This document shows, one piece after another, positions 17,421-24,518 of a stretch of 51,843 bases of DNA. The stretch comes from Clostridia bacterium (GTDB lineage: Bacteria; Bacillota_A; Clostridia; Christensenellales; Aristaeellaceae): the NCBI GenBank assembly GCA_017397695.1, contig JAFQIF010000025.1:1-51843 (forward strand), in the 5' to 3' direction. Made by a program: the position numbers and the translations under genes. Below the pieces are notes generated by a model. The model saw only the letters and a list, made by a program, of their open reading frames with translations, was not told the origin of the DNA and did no database searches. How positions within the stretch are numbered: the stretch's first letter is position 1; the number at the start of each line of letters is the position of its first letter.

Positions 17421-18235
17421 TTACCCAGAATCTGCATATGCACTCCACATGGGATGACGGAAAGTGCAACGTTGAGGAGATGATCCTCGCTTCCAAAGCC
17501 GCAGGCCTTACGAGCGTGGGCTTGAGCGTGCATGGTCCGATGCCCTTTGATAACAGCTGGGAATGCCCGAAGGAGCGCCTGCCGGATTATATCGCAGAGG
17601 TGAGAGCGCTGCAGGCCAAATACGCCGGGGAGATCGATGTGTATCTGGGCATCGAATGGGATGCGACGGCGGCAGAGCTTGATCTGGCTCAGTATGATTA
17701 CGTGATCGGTTCTGTACACGAGATTCCCATTTCCGGTGGCGGTACGCGATCCGTGGATTCCAACCCAGAGACGACGGAAAGCTATATTCGCAAGCATTTC
17801 GGCGGCGACGCAGATGCGGCGGCGGAAGTATATTTCGCAGAGCTTTCTAAGGTGGCCAACAATCCTGAAGCGGATATCGTCGGCCATTTCGATTTGATCA
17901 CCAAGTTCGATGAGACGCATCACTTCTTCCATGAAAATAGCCCGCGCTACCAAAATGCAGCCCATGCCGCGATGGAAGGGCTGGTGAAAGCCGGGAAGAT
18001 CTTCGAGGTGAATACCGGCGCAATCAGCCGCGGATACCGTACGACGCCGTACCCGAGCATGCAGTGGCTGATGCTCCTTCGCGAAATGGGCGGCAAAGTC
18101 ACCGTCAGCGCTGATGCGCACCATACAAGCGGCGTGACCTGCGCGTTTGACATCGCGGAGCGCATGATCAAAGAGGCAGGATTTGAGGAAATCTGGATCC
18201 TCCAAAAAGAAAAATTTGTCCCGGTCAGAATCTGA
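17417..18235 (+). CDS. hisK: Histidinol phosphatase, PHP family
   Basis: Removes phosphate from histidinol phosphate, the step missing from the short HisB. 272 residues with the PHP metal motifs: NLHMHSTWDDGK (H-x-H), SVHGPMP, GIEWD, GSVHEIP, GHFDLITKFD, and SADAHHTSG at the end. GTG start overlapping the hisIE stop. Last gene of the operon; the terminator stem includes its stop codon. The name hisJ is also used for this family. Confidence 0.92.
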   Translation: MITQNLHMHSTWDDGKCNVEEMILASKAAGLTSVGLSVHGPMPFDNSWECPKERLPDYIAEVRALQAKYAGEIDVYLGIEWDATAAELDLAQYDYVIGSVHEIPISGGGTRSVDSNPETTESYIRKHFGGDADAAAEVYFAELSKVANNPEADIVGHFDLITKFDETHHFFHENSPRYQNAAHAAMEGLVKAGKIFEVNTGAISRGYRTTPYPSMQWLMLLREMGGKVTVSADAHHTSGVTCAFDIAERMIKEAGFEEIWILQKEKFVPVRI

Positions 18236-18248
18236 CCGGGACTTCTTT
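18218..18248 (+). terminator. his operon terminator
   Basis: Eleven-base stem GTCCCGGTCAG-aat-CTGACCGGGAC then TTCTTT. The stop codon of the last gene (18233-18235) lies inside the stem. Confidence 0.88.
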
Positions 18249-18256
18249 ATGCTGTT

Positions 18257-18345
18257 CTTCTTAAATCTGCCGCGAAGAGAAGAAGGGTGCAGGGACGATG
18301 TCCCTGCCAGAGGTTTGGGGACAGCGTCCCCAAACGTCTCCCGTC
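18257..18345 (+). repeat. Dispersed repeat copy R5
   Basis: cttaaatctgccgcgaagag, hairpin CAGGGAC-gat-GTCCCTG, hairpin TTTGGGGAC-agc-GTCCCCAAA. Lies between the his operon and the carrier protein gene, which end toward each other. Confidence 0.8.
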
Positions 18346-18348
18346 TGC

Positions 18349-18576
18349 TTATTCGTCCGCCAGCCTCTCGACCATCGCGACCATCGCATCGACAGAATTG
18401 AAATTCTGCGGAATGATCTCGGTCGCCGGGATGGAGATGTCGAATTCATCGTTGAGCGCGCCGATGAGCTGGATGATATCCAGGGAGGAGAGCACGCCGT
18501 CGTCAATCAGGGTCGTACAGGATTCGACGTTGTCGTCCACGATGTCGGAGAGGATGTCAAGAATCTGGTCTTTCAT
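18349..18576 (-). CDS. Acyl/aminoacyl carrier protein (DltC/ACP-like)
   Basis: 75-residue acidic four-helix carrier. The phosphopantetheine site is VLSSLDIIQLI with modified serine S31 expected; the usual DSL is SSL here, a mild departure. It is the last gene of the adenylation - decarboxylase - carrier set, 14 bases after the decarboxylase stop, with AAAAGGAGC before the ATG. Role: to carry the amino acid activated by the adenylation enzyme as a thioester. Whether it serves a DltB-like transfer to the MBOAT protein upstream is inference. Confidence 0.88.
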   Translation of the reverse strand: MKDQILDILSDIVDDNVESCTTLIDDGVLSSLDIIQLIGALNDEFDISIPATEIIPQNFNSVDAMVAMVERLADE

Positions 18577-18590
18577 GATGATTGCTCCTT

Positions 18591-19775
18591 TTATTTGATA
18601 TTGGATTGGTTGATGGCGGAGGAATGGATCGTGTCACGAACAAGGCGTGCGCCATTGTCGCTCGCCAGGATGATGCGCGGCATGTTGCGGCTCAGGAAGA
18701 GCGCCGGGCCTTCTGTGACGGAATAGGCGCCGATGTTGTGGAAGGCGAGCACATCCTGCTGGGCGAGGCCATTCATTGCGATCTTGCGCACCAGAATATC
18801 CGCTGTGGTGCATAGGCTGCCGCACAGCGACCAGTCGGCTTCGGTTTCATCCGTGTGTTCCGGACCGGCGATGTGCGTGATGATCGGATTGCGCATGCCC
18901 ATCGTGCCGCCGAGGTAGTTGACGTGATGGATACCGCCGTCGACGATTGCGTAGTGGTGACCGCAGTTGACCTTGGTGTCAATGACCGTGGTCAGGTAGG
19001 TGCCGCTATTGCTGGCGAAGAAGCGGCCCATCTCGATGGTCAGCTCACAGCGCTCTGCAAGCTTCTGCAGATCCGGCGCGAGCGCGCGGATTGGCGCGAG
19101 CGTGTCGCTGTGATCCTCGTGCGCGAAATAGGGGAAGTACAGGCCAGGGCCATATTCGATCTTCTCACAGACGAAGCCGTAATCCTGCTCAAGCTTGTCC
19201 ATGAATTCGCCCAGCATGACCAGCTCCTTGCGCTGATCCTTGTCCAGCTTGGCGCGCTGGGTGCCGGAGAAATAATGGATGCCCTCAAAGTGCAGGAAGG
19301 GATAGTCGGCGCGATGCTCGATTGCATCGAGCAGATCGCTTTCGTCCATGCCGAACTGGGAACCGGCAGTCAGGCGCAGCAACACCGGATAGACCACGCC
19401 GCGCTTTTCGGCCGCCTGATGCAGCAGGCGGATGTGCAGCGGGGATTCCGCCGTGAAGCGGATCACGCCAGCATCCATGGCATGCTCGATGTCCGCAAGC
19501 GTCTTGTTCACGCCGGAGAAGAGCACGGCCTTGGGATCGACGTGCAGGCCTTCGCAGATTTCCAGCTCGCCCGGGGAGCAGACCTCAAGCAGCTCCACAA
19601 GATCCTGCATCGCAGGAATGAGGAACGGATTGGCTTTGATGGAATAGCACAGATGCACGCTGCTTCCTACGATGCACTTGATTTCGCGCATGCGGCAGGC
19701 AAGCGCGCTTTCGTCAAAGATGAAGGACGGCGTGCCGAATTCTTTGGCGATCGCGGAAAGACGCTGCTTATCCAT
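18591..19775 (-). CDS. PLP-dependent decarboxylase, diaminopimelate-decarboxylase-like (fold type III)
   Basis: 394 residues. Motifs of the family: YSIKAN with PLP lysine K48, CSPGEL, HYFSGTQ with H167 over the ring, EMGR (248-251) where most members have EPGR, CGSLCTTADI in place of CESGD with a candidate catalytic C318, and GAY (Y351). It is therefore probably active but off the main lysA branch. Substrate not readable. Relatives BtrK and VinO decarboxylate amino acids held on a carrier protein, and this gene sits exactly between an adenylation enzyme (8-base overlap) and a carrier. The start MDKQRLS is chosen because GAGGTGG precedes it; the longer reading lies inside the upstream gene. 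Confidence 0.88.
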   Translation of the reverse strand: MDKQRLSAIAKEFGTPSFIFDESALACRMREIKCIVGSSVHLCYSIKANPFLIPAMQDLVELLEVCSPGELEICEGLHVDPKAVLFSGVNKTLADIEHAMDAGVIRFTAESPLHIRLLHQAAEKRGVVYPVLLRLTAGSQFGMDESDLLDAIEHRADYPFLHFEGIHYFSGTQRAKLDKDQRKELVMLGEFMDKLEQDYGFVCEKIEYGPGLYFPYFAHEDHSDTLAPIRALAPDLQKLAERCELTIEMGRFFASNSGTYLTTVIDTKVNCGHHYAIVDGGIHHVNYLGGTMGMRNPIITHIAGPEHTDETEADWSLCGSLCTTADILVRKIAMNGLAQQDVLAFHNIGAYSVTEGPALFLSRNMPRIILASDNGARLVRDTIHSSAINQSNIK

Positions 19776-21300
19776 TGCGGCCACCTCGCTTCTTGTTTTT
19801 GTAGAGCTCCAAGAGGGCGCTGCGGTCAATCTTGCCGTTCTTGGTCATAGGCATCTCATCCACCTGCATGAAGATATTGGGGATCATGTAGGTGGGAAGG
19901 GAAACATGCAGCGCCTCTGTGATGGCGGCTTTGTCGGCTGCGCCGCAGGTGAAGGCAAGGATCTTGCCCTTGTCATGCAGGTAGATGCACAGCGCGCGCT
20001 CCACGCCCGGAACGGCCTGCAGCGCGGTTTCAATCTCGCCCAGCTCGATTCGGTGACCCATATGCTTGATCTGGAAATCCTTGCGGGAGACATAGACGAG
20101 CTCGCCTTCCTCGGTGAGCCGAACCAGATCGCCCGTGCGGTAAATGATCTCATGATGGGTTTTGTTCAGCGGATTCTGCACGAAAGCGGCCTTCGTGCGC
20201 TCGCTGTCGCCGAAGTAGCCCAGGGCCACAGCCGTGCCGGATACGCAAAGCTCGCCCACGCCGCCGGGGACGACTTCCCTATCGTTTTCGTCCAGCAGCA
20301 GGATGCGCTCGTTGGGGAAGGGAATGCCGATGGGCAGGCTTTTGCCGATCTCGAATTCGCGATCCACGATGTAGTAGGTACAGTTGCAGGTGATCTCCGT
20401 CGGACCATAGAGGTTGACGTAGGTTGCATCCGGCAGATACTTCTGCAGCTTTTTGAGGTGCTTGATGGGCATCACTTCGCCGGAGAACATGATCGTGCGC
20501 AGGGTCTCGGGGGTCTTATAGTCCAGCGCGTTCATCGTGGTGATGAAGCACAGCGCGGATACCGCCCAGACGAGCACCGTCACCTGTTGATCGCAGATGA
20601 AATCCATGAGCTTCGTCGGCTGGGTGAAGTAGGCCGTGGGGATGATGGCGACCGTCGCGCCTGTGAAAATACCGGAATAGATGTCCTTGACGGAAACGTC
20701 GAAATCAAACGGCGCCTGATTGCCCAGCACATCCGCCTGCGTGATGGAGAAAATCTCGGTAAAGCAGGGGATGAAATCGCAGACGTTGCGATGGCAGATG
20801 ATCACGCCCTTGGGCGTGCCGGTGGATCCGGAGGTGAAGTTGACGTAGAGCGGATCGATATCCAGCATCTGACGGCGTACGCGCGCAAGCGCGCCGTCGT
20901 CGACTGCGCCTTGGAGCAGGTCTTCCAGAATCAGAATCTCGCCCAGCACGTCCATCTCGCGCAGCGCCTGTTCATGCGCCCTGTCGGTAATGACCACGGG
21001 AGAGGAAAGCGTATCCAGGATCGCGCGGATGCGCACGGCGGGATGACGCAGATTCAGCAGCGAATAGGCGCAGCCGGCATAGACCGCACCCAAAAAGCCG
21101 GCGACAGCGGACACACTCTTGTCCATGTAGAAGCCGACGGTTGTGCGCGGAGCGACATGCGCGGTAAGCGCGCTGCCGACAGCGCGGGATAGATGGACGA
21201 GCTGCGCAAAGGTGACAGCGCTGCTTTCGTCGGTGAAGGCCGTTTTATCCGGCAGGCGCGCTGCTGTGGCCTCCAGATAATCAAGAATCAGGTATTTCAT
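19768..21300 (-). CDS. Amino acid adenylation enzyme, DltA-like
   Basis: Stand-alone A domain of 510 residues, ATP-dependent activation of an amino acid and loading of a carrier thiol. Core motifs: TSGSTGTPKG (156-165), APFDFDVSVKDIY (196-208) with D201 expected to hold the amino group, NLYGPTEITCN (296-306), YRTGDL (387-392), MGHRIELGEIE (414-424) and NGKIDR with K490. The overall length and motif spacing match DltA (D-alanine--carrier ligase) more than NRPS modules. The basic tail KNKKRGGRNG is unusual. It has its own promoter and overlaps the decarboxylase gene. Substrate could be D-Ala, but the neighbouring decarboxylase suggests a dicarboxylic or decarboxylated amino acid. Confidence 0.88.
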   Translation of the reverse strand: MKYLILDYLEATAARLPDKTAFTDESSAVTFAQLVHLSRAVGSALTAHVAPRTTVGFYMDKSVSAVAGFLGAVYAGCAYSLLNLRHPAVRIRAILDTLSSPVVITDRAHEQALREMDVLGEILILEDLLQGAVDDGALARVRRQMLDIDPLYVNFTSGSTGTPKGVIICHRNVCDFIPCFTEIFSITQADVLGNQAPFDFDVSVKDIYSGIFTGATVAIIPTAYFTQPTKLMDFICDQQVTVLVWAVSALCFITTMNALDYKTPETLRTIMFSGEVMPIKHLKKLQKYLPDATYVNLYGPTEITCNCTYYIVDREFEIGKSLPIGIPFPNERILLLDENDREVVPGGVGELCVSGTAVALGYFGDSERTKAAFVQNPLNKTHHEIIYRTGDLVRLTEEGELVYVSRKDFQIKHMGHRIELGEIETALQAVPGVERALCIYLHDKGKILAFTCGAADKAAITEALHVSLPTYMIPNIFMQVDEMPMTKNGKIDRSALLELYKNKKRGGRNG

Positions 21301-21357
21301 CGTTTACTCCTGATGGGTTGTATCATAAAAGGGCATGGACATACATCCACACCCTAT

Positions 21358-21386
21358 ATTATACAGCAATTATGATGCGCAATCAA
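21358..21386 (-). promoter_or_regulatory. Promoter of the adenylation-decarboxylase-carrier set
   Basis: Minus strand TTGATT (21381-21386), 17-base spacer, TATAAT (21358-21363). A wobble-rich hairpin (GGGTGTGGAT / GTCCATGCCC) followed by TTTTAT lies just downstream and might attenuate. Confidence 0.8.
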
Positions 21387-21392
21387 GGATGA

Positions 21393-22778
21393 TTATGGAA
21401 CGAGCAGCTCGTTCCAGCAGGCAGAAGATTCATCGCTGCCCTGCGTGCGGGCGTAGAGGCGAAGGGTCTGCCCGGAGAGAGCGCCCTGTTCGCAGGTATA
21501 GAGCGTATCGGCGCCATAGTCCAGAAGCAGGGTTTCGCTGCCGTCGGCATGCCGGATTACGAGTCTGTATTCCGGCTGCACATACGTGCCTCGGTTGCAG
21601 TCAAAGAGGAAGACGTCTTGGGTAGTATCCAGCGCGCGCACGGCTGCTTCGTCGTGGCTCAGCGCCATGTTCCACTCGGCTGCGGGATCGAAGTGTACCA
21701 GCCACGTGTTGGTGATAAAATCAATCGCATCGAAGTACTCCCATCGGTTGCGGTAGAACAGATGGGAAATGTCTTCGCCGCGCTTGTGCGCATCGAATAC
21801 CGTGCAGAATGTACTGCTGAGGATATCTGCGCCCTCGCCGACCATGTGATACAGATCGAAGAAGAACGTCCGAAGATCGGGCATCAACTCGGGTTTGGCG
21901 TAGGACAAATTGTAGCACGGCACGCCGATTTCAGCACAGTACGCCATCAGGCTGTCGTTGTAGTCTGCAAAACCCGGTCTGGCCAGGGAATGCACAGCAT
22001 GATTGGGATAGACGACAACAAGCAGCTTTGCGCCGTTTTCCTCGCACAGCTGCTTATAGGTGCGCAGCTGCGATTTGGACTCGTCAAAGAGCGCATAGTA
22101 GTAGCCGGTGTATTCCCGCACGACGCTGCGGATCTGCGCATCCGCGCGCTCGTCGGTTTCGTGGCGAAGGAAGCCGCTGCCCCGATAGGAAACTGTCGGA
22201 TCCAAGCTGTCTTTCAGGCGCGCATAGGTTTTTTCCGGAGCATAGCGCAGGGCGATGGTTTTGATCACGTCGGAGACGGACTGTGCGCCAAAGCCGCGGA
22301 ACATCAGCAGACGGTCGAGGTAGTATCCGTCCGCATCGCAGGCGCGCAGGTAGTAATCCAGCGTGTTGGCCGGATCACGGAGAAAGGGCGCAATTTTGTA
22401 ATATGCTTCGGTTGCTTCCTTCACGGTCTGGAAATTGTAGGGTTCGGTGACCAGAACGACCCATTCGGGTGAATTGGTTTTTAGCAGCTCGCGCGTAAGC
22501 GCGATGGATGCAGGCATGGACGCCGTCGGCACGGTGACGCAGAAGGCATCAAGCCCCGTCTTTTCGGTGATCATCTGCGCATTGAAATGATCGCGTACGA
22601 TGGAGGAACCGACGAACGCCAGCTCGATATCGTCGCGCTGCTGCATCTCGTGAAGGGTCAGGCGGGCGATGGTGTCCGTCTGGATGAGATGCGTATTGGC
22701 AAAGCAGAGAAAGAGCGCAAAGCCCAGCAGGAAGAGGACGAGCTGCGCACAGCTTCGAAGATTCGGATGTTTTTTCAC
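21393..22778 (-). CDS. Membrane-anchored SGNH-fold protein, DltD/AlgX-like
   Basis: 461 residues. One N-terminal membrane anchor (about 11-27), then an extracytoplasmic SGNH/GDSL-like domain: FVGSSIV with the candidate nucleophile at S58/S59 and DLYH (D308, H311) as the rest of the triad. After about residue 375 comes a beta-rich tail of some 85 residues, perhaps a glycan-binding domain like that of AlgX. Such proteins pair with MBOAT transferases in D-alanylation of teichoic acid (DltD) or O-acetylation of exopolysaccharide. Start GTG with GGGAGG seven bases before it, 13 bases after the MBOAT stop; the longer frame upstream overlaps MBOAT and is false. Confidence 0.85.
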   Translation of the reverse strand: MKKHPNLRSCAQLVLFLLGFALFLCFANTHLIQTDTIARLTLHEMQQRDDIELAFVGSSIVRDHFNAQMITEKTGLDAFCVTVPTASMPASIALTRELLKTNSPEWVVLVTEPYNFQTVKEATEAYYKIAPFLRDPANTLDYYLRACDADGYYLDRLLMFRGFGAQSVSDVIKTIALRYAPEKTYARLKDSLDPTVSYRGSGFLRHETDERADAQIRSVVREYTGYYYALFDESKSQLRTYKQLCEENGAKLLVVVYPNHAVHSLARPGFADYNDSLMAYCAEIGVPCYNLSYAKPELMPDLRTFFFDLYHMVGEGADILSSTFCTVFDAHKRGEDISHLFYRNRWEYFDAIDFITNTWLVHFDPAAEWNMALSHDEAAVRALDTTQDVFLFDCNRGTYVQPEYRLVIRHADGSETLLLDYGADTLYTCEQGALSGQTLRLYARTQGSDESSACWNELLVP

Positions 22779-22791
22779 AGCTGGCCTCCCA

Positions 22792-24351
22792 TCAGAATAC
22801 GGCGTACATGAAGCCCGCATTGCCTGCGGCCGCACCCATGAAATTCGCCAGAACAAAGTACATGAACGCGTAAAGCAGAAGCACGCGCGGCAGAACTGGC
22901 AGCGAGAGCACACGCTCACGGATGCGCATGCCACGCTCCTGAAGGACAGAGACGGCAAAGAGAATCAGCGTTGCCCAGAAGAGAATGACAAAATCGCCCG
23001 CCGTCAGGCCAAGGTTCATCAGTGTGCCGGAGGAAATCTGCGCAAGATCGAAGGCAAAGAATGTTTTGTCCAACATGGCAAAGGCGTCGCCTGCGCGCAG
23101 CGCACGGTCAAAATACCAGCCAATGTTCACGATCACAAATGTGCGCAGCACGCGGAAAAGATAGAACGCACGGGAATCCACGATCCGTTTGCCCAGGCGC
23201 TCGTTGGTGCGCTTGTAAAGCGGCTCCAGCAGCGCGCTCATAGCGAGGATCAGGCCGTTATACAGGCCCCAGAGAACGTAGTTGCCCGTCAGGCCGTGCC
23301 AGATACCCACCAGCAGGAAGACCAGGATGTTGCCCATGGCTGCAGGCAGCGCACGGGAAAAATCCGTGCCGAAGCGTCCTTTGGCAGCCTTGGAAAGCCT
23401 GCTTACCGGTCTGGTGAGCGCGAAGGGATAGAACACGTAGTCGCGCATCCAGCTGCCCAGAGAAATATGCCACCTGCGCCAGAAATCGCCCAGAGAAACA
23501 GAAAAATACGGACGCTTGAAGTTGGGTGCAAGACGGATACCGAAGAGCTCCGCAATGCCGGTGACCAGATCGATGCCGCCGGAGAAATCGCAGTACTGCT
23601 GAAGCGAATAGAACACAACGGCCACAACGATGACCGCGCCGCCGTATTCGCCGTGATGGGAGAAGACTTCGTTGACCAGCGGCAGCGCGCGGTCGGCAAT
23701 CACCTTTTTCTTGAAAAAGCCCCAGAGCATCAGCAGTGCGCCGCGCTCGATATTGGCCATATCGAAGCGGTGAGGCGTGGTCAGCTGGGATGCAAGCTGG
23801 TCATAGCGCGCGATCGGCCCCTGAATGAGCTGGGGGAAGAAGGAGACGAACAGTGCGAATCTGGCGAGGTTGCGCTCAGGCGCATACTTGCCGCTGGATA
23901 CGTCGATGAGATAACCCATCGATTGGAAGGTATAAAACGAGATGCCCAGCGGCAGCAGCCAGCCCAGAGCCGGGCGGCCGAAGGCTTCGAGTACGGGTGA
24001 GGTATATTTGAGCAGCGCCAGCACGCCGAAGTTAAGCAAGAGAACAGCCCAGAAAAGCACGCGCTGCTTTTTCTTGGCGGCTGCCTTCAGGGCCTTTTTG
24101 CCTGCGGCATCCAGTTCGGCTTTGCGCGCCTTCAGCTCGGCTTTGCTTTTTTCGCCGATGGCGCCGATCATCAGCGCACCTGCCCAGGTGGACAGCGTGG
24201 TCAGCAGCATGAACGGCAGCGCGGCGGCGCCGCAGTATGCATAGTAGGTATAGCTGACGGCGAGCAGCAGCATCCACTTGAAGCGGTCCGGGCACAGGTA
24301 ATAGGCCGCTGCGCACAGGCAGGAGAATGCAATGAGGGTGAATAATGACAT
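22792..24351 (-). CDS. MBOAT family membrane acyltransferase
   Basis: 519 residues, about 11-12 membrane segments. Family hallmarks: GISFYTFQSMGYLIDV, FPQLIQGPI, DFWRRWHISLGSWMRDYVF-type segment near residue 310, and the catalytic histidine in VGIWHGLTGNYVLWG near residue 365. A cytoplasmic loop of lysine/alanine repeats (residues about 68-95) is unusual. Members either pass D-Ala from DltC across the membrane (DltB) or acetylate glycans (AlgI, PatA). The SGNH partner follows directly, so the two form a pair. Start has GAGGT eight bases before ATG. Confidence 0.92.
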   Translation of the reverse strand: MSLFTLIAFSCLCAAAYYLCPDRFKWMLLLAVSYTYYAYCGAAALPFMLLTTLSTWAGALMIGAIGEKSKAELKARKAELDAAGKKALKAAAKKKQRVLFWAVLLLNFGVLALLKYTSPVLEAFGRPALGWLLPLGISFYTFQSMGYLIDVSSGKYAPERNLARFALFVSFFPQLIQGPIARYDQLASQLTTPHRFDMANIERGALLMLWGFFKKKVIADRALPLVNEVFSHHGEYGGAVIVVAVVFYSLQQYCDFSGGIDLVTGIAELFGIRLAPNFKRPYFSVSLGDFWRRWHISLGSWMRDYVFYPFALTRPVSRLSKAAKGRFGTDFSRALPAAMGNILVFLLVGIWHGLTGNYVLWGLYNGLILAMSALLEPLYKRTNERLGKRIVDSRAFYLFRVLRTFVIVNIGWYFDRALRAGDAFAMLDKTFFAFDLAQISSGTLMNLGLTAGDFVILFWATLILFAVSVLQERGMRIRERVLSLPVLPRVLLLYAFMYFVLANFMGAAAGNAGFMYAVF

Positions 24352-24418
24352 GCAGAAAAACCTCTTGTATACGGATGATCGTGCGTCAGCACGAAATCAG
24401 ATGACAGTTTCAACATTC

Positions 24419-24424
24419 ATTATA
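24419..24424 (-). promoter_or_regulatory. Probable promoter of the MBOAT/SGNH pair
   Basis: Extended -10 TGGTATAAT on the minus strand; no good -35 box. The leader to the start codon is about 65 bases. Confidence 0.6.
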
Positions 24425-24469
24425 CCATGAAAGCACAGGCGCAGGCTATCGGAATTTTCCGCATTGGCA

Positions 24470-24507
24470 AATAAAGAAAGACCGCAGGACAATGCCCTGC
24501 GGTCTTT
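24470..24507 (-). terminator. Terminator of the FMN-binding protein gene
   Basis: Minus strand AAAGACCGCAGG / CCTGCGGTCTTT stem followed by CTTTATTT, 11 bases after the stop codon. Confidence 0.88.
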
Positions 24508-24518
24508 GGAGGCTGGAA

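Noticed and set aside
18349..24351. Plain D-alanylation (dlt) operon
   Set aside because: The decarboxylase inside the cassette and the AlgI/AlgX-like traits of the transferase pair do not fit a standard dltABCD, and no DltX-like small gene was found. Kept as the fallback reading.
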